DNA from: Bacillota bacterium
Lineage (GTDB): Bacteria > Bacillota > Clostridia > Acetivibrionales > JAEZXR01
Direction of reading: 5' to 3'
DNA: 64,000 nt
NCBI GenBank assembly: GCA_023419605.1
Contig: JAEZXR010000107.1
Span: 1-64,000 of the forward strand
The position numbers were made by a program, and so were the translations under genes. This document shows, piece after piece, positions 1 to 9,890 of this stretch. Within the stretch, counting starts at the first letter, position 1, and each line of letters opens with the position of its first letter. The notes under the pieces were generated by a model. It worked only from the letters and a program-made list of their open reading frames with translations. It was not told the origin of the DNA and did no database searches.

Positions 1-43
1 TACTTGGAGGGAAACCTCCCGGGAAAGTAGGTCGCTGCCAGAT
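1..43 (+). rRNA. rrf: 5S ribosomal RNA, 3' end (partial)
   Basis: The first bases carry the helix IV/V region of a bacterial 5S rRNA (GGAGGGAAACCTCCC hairpin, then GGGAAAGTAGGTCGCTGCC), ending in the CGCTGCC strand that pairs with the 5' end of 5S. The 5' part lies outside the window. It sits 7 bases before a tRNA, so the window opens at the tail of an rRNA operon. The exact 3' end is estimated. Confidence 0.85.
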
Positions 44-49
44 TTATAT

Positions 50-125
50 TCCTCAATAGCTCAGTTGGTAGAGCATGCGGCTGTTAACCGCAGGGTCGTA
101 GGTTCGAGTCCTACTTGAGGAGCCA
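50..125 (+). tRNA. tRNA-Asn (anticodon GTT)
   Basis: A complete cloverleaf of 76 bases. The acceptor stem TCCTCAA pairs with TTGAGGA, the anticodon stem TGCGG/CCGCA closes loop CTGTTAA with anticodon GTT at 83-85, and the T-loop GGTTCGAGTCC is canonical. CCA is encoded (123-125). It is probably co-transcribed with the rRNA operon. Confidence 0.97.
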
Positions 126-126
126 A

Positions 127-154
127 AGCCTGAAACTTTTGTTTCAGGCTTTTT
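127..154 (+). terminator. Rho-independent terminator of the rRNA/tRNA operon
   Basis: AGCCTGAAAC (127-136) pairs perfectly with GTTTCAGGCT (141-150) around a TTTT loop and is followed by a T run. It directly follows the tRNA CCA end. Confidence 0.9.
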
Positions 155-310
155 ATGTTGTCTACTATATATAACAGAAATTGACGCTGAGACATACGGA
201 AGTTCTAACGTTATGAGATGTCCTCGTTTTTGCTGAAAGCTATAAGTGAGGGGGAAGGGATTGATCAGAGTGGTATGGAACCGGACTTTCGAAGCTTGGA
301 TAATAAAAAT

Positions 311-339
311 TTGAAGAATCTGCCTAAATACTATATAAT
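311..339 (+). promoter_or_regulatory. sigma-A-type promoter for recJ
   Basis: TTGAAG (311-316), 17-base spacer, TATAAT (334-339), 30 bases before the recJ start. The stretch 155-310 before it shows no gene or strong structure. Confidence 0.7.
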
Positions 340-368
340 TAATAGAAAACAGAGTTTTTGGAGATAAA

Positions 369-2849
369 ATGCTAGAGAAAAAATTATGGTTATATGATGA
401 TATTCCGGTTGAAAAGGCGGAACTGCTTTCAAGGAAAACAGGAATTTCTCCTTTGCTGGCAAAAATATTTATAAGCCGGGGAGTATCAGATACTCAGTAT
501 ATAAACAGTTTTTTGAACCCTAGACTGGATGAGCTGCACAATCCCTTTCTATTGAAGGATATGGATAAGGCGGTGGAGAGAATTGTCAGGGGCATACAAA
601 ACCAAGAGAAAATTTTTGTGTACGGGGATTACGATGTTGATGGTACGACCAGCACTTCGATACTGAGTGATTTCCTCATGAGAAACGGTGCTCTTGTTGA
701 TTTTTATATACCGGATCGATTGGAAGAAGGGTATGGGCTATCCGTAGGTGCCATTGATCGGATTAGTGCCAGGGGGGCGTCTCTTGTTATCACTGTAGAC
801 TGTGGTATAACCGCCGTGGATGAAGTGCGTTATGCCATAGACAAGGGAATGGATGTTGTTGTTACGGACCATCATCAATGCAAGGAAGAGCTTCCGGAAG
901 CATATGCCGTAGTTAATCCTTGCAGACCGGATTGTTCTTATCCCTTTAAACAGCTTGCCGGTGTTGGTGTTGCATTTAAGCTTATTATAGCCCTATGTGA
1001 CCGTTTGCATTTGGGCGATGTTTACAAGGAGTATCTGGATATTGTGGCGCTGGGTACCATTGCTGATGTTGTGCCGTTAGTGAATGAAAACAGGATTCTA
1101 GTTAAATATGGGATTAAGAGGCTGGAAAGTACGGAAAATGTTGGCTTGAAAGCTCTCATCAATTGCGCGGGGCTGAAGGACAAACCGATTTCTTCTTTCG
1201 GAATCAGCTTCGGACTAGCTCCAAGAATTAATGCGGCCGGTAGGGTGGGAGATGCTTCAAGAGCTGTTAAACTTTTTACATCGAAGGATGAGGAAAGCGC
1301 TAACCGTATTGCATCTGAATTAAACGAAGAAAACAAATTCAGACAGGATACGGAAGCTTGGATTATGAAGCAAGCGATACAGGTGATCGAGTCGGAGATC
1401 GACTTCGATAGGGAAAAGGTCATAGTAGCTGCTGGAGAAGGGTGGCACCATGGGATAATTGGTATTGTGGCATCAAAGATAACAGAGAAATACTATAGAC
1501 CCTGCATATTATTAACTCATGAGGATGGGATTTGTAAAGGCTCTGCCAGAAGCATAGAGGGATTTAACCTGTTCGATGCTCTGACCCACTGCAAGGATTT
1601 GCTGGAAAAATTCGGCGGCCACGAACTGGCGGCAGGATTGGCGGTGAAGTTTGATAGGCTGGATGCGTTTAAAAAAATGATAAACGCTTATGCCGATGAA
1701 ATTCTTACTGCCGAAGATTTGATTCCGAAATTAAAGGTGGATGTAAATCTGGACAAAAATGATATCTCAATGGAGAATATAAGGGAATTGGATTTGCTGG
1801 CACCCTTCGGGGCTGGAAATCCGGGACCTGTCTTTATCTACAAAGGTTTACGGATCGGAGATATCAAAACCCTCAGTGAAAACAAGCATCTAAAGCTAAA
1901 ATTAACGGATGGAAGTTTCTATACGGAGGCCATTGGGTTTAACATGGGGTCAGCGGCAGAGGTGCTTACCTGCAACGATCGGATGGATGTTGCATGTACC
2001 TTGGAGATTAATTCCTGGAACTCCAATGAAAAAATACAGTTTAACTTGAAGGATTTGCGGTATAGCAAAAGAGATCAGATGGAACGAAATTTTTATTGCA
2101 CCCTGCATCGATGTCTTTCTACCAACTTTGCCGAGACGGAAAATTATAGTGGAGTTGGGATTTCAGGAAAAACGAGGTCCCTTCTTGATGAGGCTGATTT
2201 TTATAACAGCGTCCAGGAAATGGTGGAGGCCGGAAGTAAGGTCGCTATATTGGTAAATGATATCAATTGTTTAGAACTGCTGGATAAAACGCTCAGGAAG
2301 CTGTTATCAGGGAGGAAAGGAACCTATAGAATCTGCTATGCTACTTCCGACGGAGGCAAGGGAGAAAATATTCATGTAATTGCAAACCCCGAAATAGGGT
2401 TCATCACGGATACTGCCTATGAGGCAATCTACATCACAGGAAACTGGATAGACAGGAGATATCTTAAGGAACTTATGAACTCTATTGATAAGTATAAAAT
2501 ATTTCTATATAATATTGGAGTATATAATTTTGATGCAAAGGATATAGTACCTGACAGGAATGATTTGGGTGCTGTATACCAGTACATTAAGAATAACTAT
2601 AGAAGTGCGCTTCGCATGGATGACATGCATGATGCGGCACGGAAAATCGGTGAAAGCTATAAAATCGCAATGAATTACTTTAAACTCCGGCAAGGCGTGG
2701 AGATTTTTGAAGAACTGGGACTATTAAAAAAGGAATATTATGGCCTCTATGGCGTTTTTATAACAATGGCTGATAATATAAAAATAAAGACCAACCTGGA
2801 GAACTCGGCAATATTTCGGCGATTGCAAGCTTTGAAGGGTCAGCTTTAA
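369..2849 (+). CDS. recJ: Single-stranded-DNA-specific exonuclease RecJ
   Basis: RecJ is a 5'-3' single-strand DNA exonuclease of the DHH phosphoesterase family, acting in recombination and mismatch/base-excision repair. The 826-residue protein shows DYDVDG at 87-92, then a TVDCGIT motif, DHH in VVTDHHQ, and a DHHA1 domain with the GGHELAAG signature near residues 410-430, followed by an OB-type domain. The roughly 250-residue C-terminal part is the less conserved extension found in Firmicute RecJ. The ATG has GGAG five bases upstream. apt follows after 10 bases, so the two are probably one transcript from the promoter at 311-339. Confidence 0.95.
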   Translation: MLEKKLWLYDDIPVEKAELLSRKTGISPLLAKIFISRGVSDTQYINSFLNPRLDELHNPFLLKDMDKAVERIVRGIQNQEKIFVYGDYDVDGTTSTSILSDFLMRNGALVDFYIPDRLEEGYGLSVGAIDRISARGASLVITVDCGITAVDEVRYAIDKGMDVVVTDHHQCKEELPEAYAVVNPCRPDCSYPFKQLAGVGVAFKLIIALCDRLHLGDVYKEYLDIVALGTIADVVPLVNENRILVKYGIKRLESTENVGLKALINCAGLKDKPISSFGISFGLAPRINAAGRVGDASRAVKLFTSKDEESANRIASELNEENKFRQDTEAWIMKQAIQVIESEIDFDREKVIVAAGEGWHHGIIGIVASKITEKYYRPCILLTHEDGICKGSARSIEGFNLFDALTHCKDLLEKFGGHELAAGLAVKFDRLDAFKKMINAYADEILTAEDLIPKLKVDVNLDKNDISMENIRELDLLAPFGAGNPGPVFIYKGLRIGDIKTLSENKHLKLKLTDGSFYTEAIGFNMGSAAEVLTCNDRMDVACTLEINSWNSNEKIQFNLKDLRYSKRDQMERNFYCTLHRCLSTNFAETENYSGVGISGKTRSLLDEADFYNSVQEMVEAGSKVAILVNDINCLELLDKTLRKLLSGRKGTYRICYATSDGGKGENIHVIANPEIGFITDTAYEAIYITGNWIDRRYLKELMNSIDKYKIFLYNIGVYNFDAKDIVPDRNDLGAVYQYIKNNYRSALRMDDMHDAARKIGESYKIAMNYFKLRQGVEIFEELGLLKKEYYGLYGVFITMADNIKIKTNLENSAIFRRLQALKGQL

Positions 2850-2859
2850 GGAGGAAAAA

Positions 2860-3378
2860 ATGGTGGATTTAAAAGCCAAATTACGGCATGTAATGAACTT
2901 CCCAAAGGAAGGTATTGATTTTATCGATATTACTACAGTACTTCAGGATGCGGAAGCATTTAAGGAGTGTCTGGACACCATGAAGGAAATCATCGAAACA
3001 ATGGGCCATGTGGACCTGATTGTCGGACCTGAATCGAGAGGATTTGTATTTGGGACTCCTCTGGCATATTGTATGGAGAAGGGATTTGTACCCATTCGAA
3101 AAAAAGGCAAACTCCCTTATAAGACGATAAAGGCTGAATATCAGTTGGAATATGGCACGGATGTTCTGGAGATGCATGAAGATGCCATCAAGCCCGGACA
3201 AAAGGTTGTTATCGTAGATGACCTGCTGGCTACAGGAGGAACTACGGGGGCAAATATAGAGCTTGTAGAAAAACTCGGTGGAGAGATTGTTGGTATTGTT
3301 TATTTTATAGAACTCTCTTTCCTTAATGGAAGAGACAAGCTGAAAGATTATAATGTTCATTCGATTGTACAGTTTTAG
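2860..3378 (+). CDS. apt: Adenine phosphoribosyltransferase
   Basis: Salvages adenine to AMP using PRPP, in the cytoplasm. At 172 residues it is the usual length. The PRPP-binding loop VVIVDDLLATGGTTGA is at 116-131, and the N-terminal FPKEGIDFIDIT segment is typical of bacterial Apt. An AAGGAGG ribosome site precedes the ATG. It lies between recJ and rel, an arrangement common in Clostridia and Bacilli that puts purine salvage next to (p)ppGpp metabolism. Confidence 0.96.
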   Translation: MVDLKAKLRHVMNFPKEGIDFIDITTVLQDAEAFKECLDTMKEIIETMGHVDLIVGPESRGFVFGTPLAYCMEKGFVPIRKKGKLPYKTIKAEYQLEYGTDVLEMHEDAIKPGQKVVIVDDLLATGGTTGANIELVEKLGGEIVGIVYFIELSFLNGRDKLKDYNVHSIVQF

Positions 3379-3413
3379 GATTTACCTGGCGACACCTTAA
3401 TTTGTGAAGACAT

Positions 3414-3472
3414 AAGAGTGAAGCGTGATGAGTTATAGGAATAAAACCCTGTTATTCACACTCTTCACTCTT
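3414..3472. repeat. Inverted repeat between apt and rel
   Basis: AAGAGTGAAG (3414-3423) pairs with CTTCACTCTT (3463-3472), leaving a 39-base loop, and the right side also contains tandem CTTCACTCTTC-like repeats. No T run follows, so it does not look like a terminator. It could be a small palindromic element or an mRNA structure. Confidence 0.5.
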
Positions 3473-3512
3473 CGTTCATCACTCGCAACTTTATTATTTT
3501 GGGGGAATGGTT

Positions 3513-5705
3513 ATGCCTGACAGTGGCTACAAAAGGTTAGTGGAAAAAGTTAAAAAATATAATCCTAATTGTGATTTTGCATTACTGGAAAAGGCGTATC
3601 ATGCTGCCAAAACAGCTCATGAAGGACAACTTAGAGTGTCGGGAGATCCATACATTATTCACCCTGTGGAGGTTGCCAATATTCTTGCGGAGATGGAGCT
3701 TGATTGTACATCCATCATTGCGGCTCTTCTTCATGATACGGTGGAGGATACAAACTATACGTTGGACCAGATTAAGCAAAGCTTCGGTGAAGAAGTTGCC
3801 CTTCTGGTAGATGGAGTTACCAAACTGGAAAAAATTCCGTATACCACAAAACAGGAACAGCAAGTGGAAAACCTGCGAAAAATGTTTTTGGCCATGGCAA
3901 AGGATATCCGTGTGATTCTCATAAAGCTGGCAGACAGGCTGAATAATATGCGGACCCTTAAATACAAGCCCCCGGAAAAACAGGTTGAAACGGCAAAAGA
4001 GACCATGGAGATCTATGCTCCTCTGGCTCATCGACTGGGTATATCAAAGATAAAATGGGAATTGGAAGATATATGCCTGCGCTATCTGGATCCAAAGGGA
4101 TATTATGAACTGGTTGACAAGATTGCTATCAAGCGAAAGGAACGGGAAGCTTATATTGACCAGATCATGGAGACGCTCAAGGAAAAAACCAAGGAAATTG
4201 GTATTGAGGGAGCTCAGGTGGATGGCAGAGCAAAACATTTTTACAGCATCTATCGGAAGATGGTAGAGCAGAATAAGACCATAGACCAAATCTATGACCT
4301 TTTTGCAGTTCGAGTCATCGTAACTTCAGTAAAAGATTGCTATGCTGTCCTGGGGCTGGTGCATGAGCTTTATAAGCCTATGCCGGGGAGGTTTAAGGAC
4401 TATATCGCCATGCCCAAGCCCAATATGTACCAATCGCTTCATACCTCGCTGATCGGACCGGAGGGGCATCCTTTTGAAGTACAGATAAGAACCTGGGATA
4501 TGCACCGGATCGCTGAAGTGGGTATCGCTGCCCATTGGAAATACAAGGAGGGCTCTTCATCAGAGAGTGACCTGGATAACAAACTGGTATGGCTCCGGCA
4601 GCTTCTGGATTGGCAGAATGAAATGCGGGATGCGGAAGAGTTTATGGAGACGCTGAAAATTGACCTTTTCACCGATGAGGTGTTTGTTTTCACACCGAAA
4701 GGGGATGTGATCAATCTTCCGGCGGGGTCCACTCCTATTGACTTTGCCTATGCAATTCATAGTGCCGTAGGCAATAAAATGATGGGAGCCAAAGTGAATG
4801 GAAAGATCGTACAACTGGATTATACTCTGAAAAATGGGGATATTGTAGCTATCCTTACTTCGGCGAGTGTTCATGGTCCCAGCAAAGATTGGCTCAAGAT
4901 CGCAAAGAGCTCCCAGGCTAAGAATAAAATCAATCAATGGCTCAAGAAGGAAAAAAGAGATGAAAATATAATCAAGGGCAAGGATATCGTTGAAAAAGAA
5001 CTGAAAAAGCAAGGCCTTGTATTTAATCAGCTTTTTAAGCCGGAGTGGCTGGAGCCCATTCTGAAAAAGCATACCTTCAATAACCTGGAGGATCTATATG
5101 CGTCCATCGGTTTTGGTGCCATTACGGCCAATAAGATTATTTCGAGGCTGAAGGAAGAACTGCGAAAGACTTTGAAGCCGGAAGAGCTTCAAGAGCTGAT
5201 GATTGAATCCGTAAATCAGCAGAAAACAGAGAAAAAGAAAAGAAATATCCCCGAAAACGGTGTTGTTGTAAAAGGCATCGACAACTGTCTGGTACGTCTT
5301 TCAAGATGCTGCAATCCTGTTCCCGGAGATGACATTATCGGCTATATAACAAGAGGAAGAGGAGTTTCGGTTCATAGAAGGGACTGTACCAACGTTATAA
5401 ACAGTTCCGATGGAGATACCCGCCTCATAGAAGTCAACTGGTATAAGGAAAGCAGCGCTAATACTGCCTATAAGGCGGATATTACTGTTCTGGCCAATGA
5501 TAGAGCTGCACTGCTTATGGAGGTAACCAATGCCATCGGTGAGTCCAGAATCCCACTAAAGGGGATTAATGCAAGAACGACACGGGAGCAGATCGCAGTT
5601 ATGACACTTACCCTTGAGATAACGGATACGGAACAATTGGATCGAATTATAAAGAAATTGAAGAAAGTCGACGGAGTATTTGATGTCAACCGAAGCAAGC
5701 AGTAG
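3513..5705 (+). CDS. rel: Bifunctional (p)ppGpp synthetase/hydrolase Rel
   Basis: Makes and degrades the stringent-response alarmone (p)ppGpp. Domains in order: HD hydrolase with an intact HD..ED motif (HDTVED near residues 74-79), synthetase with RFKD, which is the RxKD form of bifunctional Rel rather than the ExDD form of RelA, a TGS domain, a Cys-rich/helical region with SRCCNPVPGD, and a C-terminal ACT domain. An ATG also occurs at 3507, but GGGGG at 3501-3505 sits one base from it and seven from the ATG at 3513, so I prefer 3513 (730 residues). dtd follows after 38 bases. Confidence 0.95.
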   Translation: MPDSGYKRLVEKVKKYNPNCDFALLEKAYHAAKTAHEGQLRVSGDPYIIHPVEVANILAEMELDCTSIIAALLHDTVEDTNYTLDQIKQSFGEEVALLVDGVTKLEKIPYTTKQEQQVENLRKMFLAMAKDIRVILIKLADRLNNMRTLKYKPPEKQVETAKETMEIYAPLAHRLGISKIKWELEDICLRYLDPKGYYELVDKIAIKRKEREAYIDQIMETLKEKTKEIGIEGAQVDGRAKHFYSIYRKMVEQNKTIDQIYDLFAVRVIVTSVKDCYAVLGLVHELYKPMPGRFKDYIAMPKPNMYQSLHTSLIGPEGHPFEVQIRTWDMHRIAEVGIAAHWKYKEGSSSESDLDNKLVWLRQLLDWQNEMRDAEEFMETLKIDLFTDEVFVFTPKGDVINLPAGSTPIDFAYAIHSAVGNKMMGAKVNGKIVQLDYTLKNGDIVAILTSASVHGPSKDWLKIAKSSQAKNKINQWLKKEKRDENIIKGKDIVEKELKKQGLVFNQLFKPEWLEPILKKHTFNNLEDLYASIGFGAITANKIISRLKEELRKTLKPEELQELMIESVNQQKTEKKKRNIPENGVVVKGIDNCLVRLSRCCNPVPGDDIIGYITRGRGVSVHRRDCTNVINSSDGDTRLIEVNWYKESSANTAYKADITVLANDRAALLMEVTNAIGESRIPLKGINARTTREQIAVMTLTLEITDTEQLDRIIKKLKKVDGVFDVNRSKQ

Positions 5706-5743
5706 GAAGCAAAATGAATGTGACGAAATTGGAGTGAGTTCAG

Positions 5744-6193
5744 GTGAGAGCCGTAATACAAAGAGTTACGCAGGGAAAAGTTTCTGTTGAAGGTCAGGGG
5801 ATCGGAGAGATCGAAAAGGGATTGGTGGTTCTCCTGGGAGTAGGAAAAGAGGACACGGATAAGGATATTGAGTACCTGGCGGATAAGATCATAAACTTAA
5901 GAGTTTTTGAAGATGAAAATGATAAAATGAATTTGTCTCTGCGGGAAGTTGGCGGAGCGCTGCTGGTGGTATCCCAATTTACTCTTTACGGAGATTGCAG
6001 AAAGGGAAAACGGCCCAGCTATGACAAGGCAGCAAGACCGGAAGTGGCAGAGGATTTATATAAGCGATTTGTAGCCTATTGCAAAAATTTTGATATCAAA
6101 GTTGAAACCGGAAAGTTTCAGGCTATGATGATGGTGGAAATACACAATGATGGGCCTGTCACACTGTTATTAGACAGCAGGAAGGAGTTCTGA
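5744..6193 (+). CDS. dtd: D-aminoacyl-tRNA deacylase
   Basis: Hydrolyses D-amino acids (and glycine mischarged on tRNA-Ala) from tRNA, a translation quality-control step. The 149 residues cover the whole family, with the SQFTLYGD and NDGPVTLLLDS motifs that form the dimeric active site. The start is GTG at 5744 with GGAG nine bases upstream. It lies between rel and a metallo-hydrolase with a one-base gap to the latter, which suggests translational coupling. Confidence 0.95.
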   Translation: MRAVIQRVTQGKVSVEGQGIGEIEKGLVVLLGVGKEDTDKDIEYLADKIINLRVFEDENDKMNLSLREVGGALLVVSQFTLYGDCRKGKRPSYDKAARPEVAEDLYKRFVAYCKNFDIKVETGKFQAMMMVEIHNDGPVTLLLDSRKEF

Positions 6194-6194
6194 T

Positions 6195-6806
6195 ATGGTT
6201 TATAAAAGATTGAGTACGGGAATGCTTGGTTCCAATTGTTATATTATCGGAGACAACAGAGTAGGGGTTATTATCGATCCGGGTGCCGATACTGCTGAAA
6301 TTATGACGGCGGTTGAAGAAACTGGGTTGAAAATAGAATACATTCTACTTACCCACGCTCACATTGACCACATCTGTTCCATGGATAGCGTCCGTGAGAA
6401 GACAGGGGCAAAAGTTGCAGTGCACAGACTGGATGCTGGTGCCTTGGCGGATGCATGGAAGAACGTGTCGAAGCTGATGGGGTTGAACGTTACATTTAAG
6501 GATGCAGATCTGATCTTGGAAGATGGAAGCAGGATTATCGTCGGAGGACTCGAACTAGAGATTATTCACACACCGGGACATACTCCGGGGTGTATTTGTA
6601 TAAAAGCTGGAAATACTATATTTACAGGTGACACCTTGTTTCGGATGTCTGTTGGCAGAACGGATTTTACCAATGGAAGCCAGGAAGATTTGGTTGATTC
6701 CATCAAGAACAAGCTGTTTACCCTGGATGAAGAAACGACAGTTTACCCTGGCCATGGGACTAGCAGTACCATTGGATATGAAAAAAAGCATAACCCCTAT
6801 GTGTAG
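6195..6806 (+). CDS. MBL-fold metallo-hydrolase (glyoxalase II-like)
   Basis: A 203-residue metallo-beta-lactamase-fold hydrolase with the metal-binding THAHIDH motif near residue 55, HTPGHTPG, GDTLF and the C-terminal PGHG. It resembles the YqgX/glyoxalase II-like group, likely thioester hydrolases, but the substrate cannot be read from sequence. AAGGAG precedes the ATG. It starts one base after the dtd stop, so it is in the rel-dtd transcript. Confidence 0.85.
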   Translation: MVYKRLSTGMLGSNCYIIGDNRVGVIIDPGADTAEIMTAVEETGLKIEYILLTHAHIDHICSMDSVREKTGAKVAVHRLDAGALADAWKNVSKLMGLNVTFKDADLILEDGSRIIVGGLELEIIHTPGHTPGCICIKAGNTIFTGDTLFRMSVGRTDFTNGSQEDLVDSIKNKLFTLDEETTVYPGHGTSSTIGYEKKHNPYV

Positions 6807-6916
6807 GATTTGTCTCAATAGATAAGTAGGGGGTACAGGGGAGATACCCCCTCTCCTGGCCGCTCCAGCGGCTGAAGCATATGTTAAAATTTTGATAGAA
6901 TGAAAAGGTAATTACT

Positions 6917-8395
6917 ATGATTTATGTCAAGTTGGAAGGACATGATTGGAAATATCAGGTTGAGGATGTTTTACGCCTGTTTTTCGGCAGTGAAAAGGGA
7001 GAGTTTATTGATAGGGAGCCTCCGGATGAATACCGGGGGATTTTTATATTAAACAGGGTGGAGGAACGAAACGGAAGCTTCCTTGTTACTACTCTGCTGT
7101 GGTTGGATGGAGAAAAAATAAGCAGTACGGATTATGAGATTTATGGAACTGTTACGGAAGGGAATGACCCCCTCCGGGAAGTAAAGAGAGAGGTTAAAAG
7201 GCAGATTTACATATGTTTGTCGAATCATCTCAAGAGGGAACTCCCTTGGGGAACTTTAACGGGAATCCGTCCGGCAAAAATTGTCCATGAATTAATGCAG
7301 CAAGGGCACTCAAAAGAGAAAATATTGTTTATACTTCAGGATTATTACAAGGTTTCACCTGAAAAAGCGGATTTGGTGTATGAGGTTGCGGAGAATGAAA
7401 AAACGATCTTAGAGAGGGCTGCCGGCAATACTGTCGGTCTCTACATCGGTATTCCCTTTTGCCCGTCCAGATGCCTTTATTGTTCCTTCACATCCAATCC
7501 CATAGGGAGATGCATAAAATTAGTAAAACCTTACCTGGAAGCGTTAAAAACAGAAATCGAAGGTACTGCGCAAATCTTAAAAAGTAAGGGCTATAAGATC
7601 CAAAGTCTGTATATCGGTGGAGGAACACCTACAGCGATTGACGCCGAAAGCCTGAAAACGTTTTTGATCATGGTGGAGCAAGGTTTTGATTTGCGTGATC
7701 TGGAAGAGTACACGCTGGAGGCCGGAAGGCCGGATTCGCTGGATTTGGATAAGTTTAGAGTCATAAAAAACAGTCGGGTAGACCGGATCAGCATCAATCC
7801 CCAAACCATGAATGACGAAACTTTACGGCTCATCGGCAGGGACCATTCGGCGCAGGATATTGTTGAAGCTTTTACCTTGGCAAGACAGAGTGGTTTTAAC
7901 AATATCAACATGGATTTGATTATTGGCCTTCCGGGAGAGACTGCGGATATGTTCAAACATACTTTGGGTGAAATAAGGAAACTAGATCCCGAAAGCCTAA
8001 CCGTTCACAGTATGGCTGTAAAAAGAGCTTCCAGGTTGAATGAAAATAAAGAAAGCTTTTCTTTTACCGAAGCGGAAGAAGCGGTTAAAATGGTGGATAT
8101 GGCACTAGAGTGTGCCAGAAGCATGGAGATGCGGCCCTATTATCTGTACAGGCAGAAAAACATGGTAGGGAATTTGGAGAACATCGGTTACTGCAGACCG
8201 GGTTCCGAGAGTGTTTATAATGTACAGATCATGGAGGAAAAGCAGACCATAGTCGCTTTGGGAGCAGGTGCTATAACCAAAGTGGTTTTCCCGGAGGAAA
8301 ACCGGATCGAACGGGCTGCCAATATGAAGAGCGTGGAGGATTATATCCGGCGTATCGATGAAATGGTAGAGAGAAAAAGGGCACTGCTGATATAA
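6917..8395 (+). CDS. hemZ: Coproporphyrinogen dehydrogenase HemZ (radical SAM)
   Basis: A 492-residue radical SAM protein of the HemZ family, whose members are linked to oxygen-independent coproporphyrinogen III oxidation in heme synthesis. The [4Fe-4S] motif CPSRCLYC has its cysteines at 182, 186 and 189, preceded by a HemZ-type N-terminal domain of about 170 residues and followed by IGGGTPTA. A second HemN-family paralogue, hemW, lies at 22177. In Clostridia without full heme synthesis the true substrate of HemZ is uncertain. The 110 bases before it hold only GC-rich short repeats. Confidence 0.88.
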   Translation: MIYVKLEGHDWKYQVEDVLRLFFGSEKGEFIDREPPDEYRGIFILNRVEERNGSFLVTTLLWLDGEKISSTDYEIYGTVTEGNDPLREVKREVKRQIYICLSNHLKRELPWGTLTGIRPAKIVHELMQQGHSKEKILFILQDYYKVSPEKADLVYEVAENEKTILERAAGNTVGLYIGIPFCPSRCLYCSFTSNPIGRCIKLVKPYLEALKTEIEGTAQILKSKGYKIQSLYIGGGTPTAIDAESLKTFLIMVEQGFDLRDLEEYTLEAGRPDSLDLDKFRVIKNSRVDRISINPQTMNDETLRLIGRDHSAQDIVEAFTLARQSGFNNINMDLIIGLPGETADMFKHTLGEIRKLDPESLTVHSMAVKRASRLNENKESFSFTEAEEAVKMVDMALECARSMEMRPYYLYRQKNMVGNLENIGYCRPGSESVYNVQIMEEKQTIVALGAGAITKVVFPEENRIERAANMKSVEDYIRRIDEMVERKRALLI

Positions 8396-8479
8396 ATTAT
8401 GGTTGAAATCAATGAACTTTACTGGTAATATTATGCTAAAATAAGGTGTAGTTAAAGAATTACTTATTCTTTTTTGCGG

Positions 8480-8502
8480 CCCTGCATGGATACCATGCAG
8501 GG
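8480..8502 (+). other. Perfect 10-bp hairpin in the hisS leader
   Basis: CCCTGCATGG (8480-8489) pairs with CCATGCAGGG (8493-8502) around a three-base loop. No T run follows. It may end hemZ transcription weakly or shape the hisS leader. No T-box sequence is present before hisS. Confidence 0.55.
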
Positions 8503-8573
8503 TGTAGCAAAATTATAGCCTATGTTATTTTTTAACAAATCCTAAATGACCGATATCGGAACGGAGGATACAA

Positions 8574-9890
8574 GTGAGCAAGCAAATCGTACAACCTTCT
8601 ATACTGCCGGGATTCATGGAGTTGCTGCCGGCGGACCAGATGCTGTTTAATCAGATGCTGGATACCATTAAAAGGGCATATGAAACCTACGGGTTTATCC
8701 CATTGGATACTCCTACCATAGAAAAATCCGAGATTCTTCTGGCCAAGAGCGGCGGAGAGACGGAAAAACAGATTTACAGGTTTAATAAAGGGGACAATGA
8801 TTTGTCGTTGCGTTTTGACCTGACGGTACCTTTGGCAAGGTATGTAGCGCAGCACTATAATGATCTGGCATTTCCCTTTAGAAGATACCACATCGGAAAG
8901 GTTTTTAGGGGTGAAAGGCCGCAGAAGGGCCGTTTTAGGGAATTTTACCAATGTGATATCGATATCATAGGAAATGAAAGTTTGAGCATAATAAATGATG
9001 CAGAGATCCTCAGTGTTATTTATTCCACCTTCAAAGCCTTGGGATTTGATGAGTTTACCATCAGGATCAACAATCGAAAGGTACTGAATGGGTTCTTTGA
9101 TTCCCTGGGAGTGACCGATAAAGCAGAAGTTCTCAGAGTCATCGACAAGCTTGAAAAGATTGGTGAAGAAGCCGTAATGGCGGAATTGAAGGACCTGGGA
9201 CTTGCTGAGGAAGCCATAGGTAAAATTATAGGGTTTATCTCTGTAAAAGGCACGGATCAGGAAATTATCAGTATCCTCAAAGGGATGGATGTAAAGGATG
9301 AGCTATTCCAAGCGGGGCTGGTAGAACTGGAAAAGGTATGTGAATACATTCGGTACTTTGGAATTCCCGATAAAAACCATGGAATCGACCTTACCATCGC
9401 AAGGGGGCTGGATTATTATACAGGTACCATCTACGAAACCATACTGAACGACTATCCTTCCATAGGAAGCGTTTGTTCTGGAGGCCGTTATGATAACTTG
9501 GCTCAGAACTATACGAACAAAAAGCTGCCGGGGGTTGGTATATCCATCGGCTTAACCCGTTTGTTCTACCAACTGAGAGAAGCGGGTATTCTGGGAGAGG
9601 CAAAAAAAGCCACACCTACGAGGCTGCTGATCATACCGATGAAGGATACCGTGGACTTTGCGCTGGATGTATCTACAAAGGTCAGGCAGGCGGGGATATC
9701 GGCAGAAGTCTACCTGAATGAGGGAAAACTGGGAAAAATGTTCTCCTATGCGGATAAGCTGGGAATTCCCTTTGTAACTGTCATTGGCGAGGAGGAAATA
9801 AAAAGCGGCAAGCTGACGCTGAAGGACATGGTTACGGGTGAACAGCAGCTGCTGGATATGGCCGAAGTTATAGCCAAAATTAAAATATAG
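8574..9890 (+). CDS. hisS: Histidyl-tRNA synthetase
   Basis: Charges tRNA-His; a class II synthetase of 438 residues. Motif 2 (RYHIGKVFRGERPQKGRFREF) is near residues 103-123, ARGLDYYTG is the histidine-specific motif, GVGISIGLTRL is motif 3, and a C-terminal anticodon-binding domain follows. The start is GTG at 8574 with GGAGG six bases upstream. In many Firmicutes hisS and aspS form one T-box-controlled operon; here the T-box lies between them, so hisS escapes that control. Confidence 0.95.
   Translation: MSKQIVQPSILPGFMELLPADQMLFNQMLDTIKRAYETYGFIPLDTPTIEKSEILLAKSGGETEKQIYRFNKGDNDLSLRFDLTVPLARYVAQHYNDLAFPFRRYHIGKVFRGERPQKGRFREFYQCDIDIIGNESLSIINDAEILSVIYSTFKALGFDEFTIRINNRKVLNGFFDSLGVTDKAEVLRVIDKLEKIGEEAVMAELKDLGLAEEAIGKIIGFISVKGTDQEIISILKGMDVKDELFQAGLVELEKVCEYIRYFGIPDKNHGIDLTIARGLDYYTGTIYETILNDYPSIGSVCSGGRYDNLAQNYTNKKLPGVGISIGLTRLFYQLREAGILGEAKKATPTRLLIIPMKDTVDFALDVSTKVRQAGISAEVYLNEGKLGKMFSYADKLGIPFVTVIGEEEIKSGKLTLKDMVTGEQQLLDMAEVIAKIKI

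Noticed and set aside
1022..1423. 133-residue minus-strand ORF inside recJ
   Set aside because: Antisense shadow of a conserved coding region without ribosome site; the same holds for the many antisense ORFs in rel, lepA, dnaK, ppdK and zwf.
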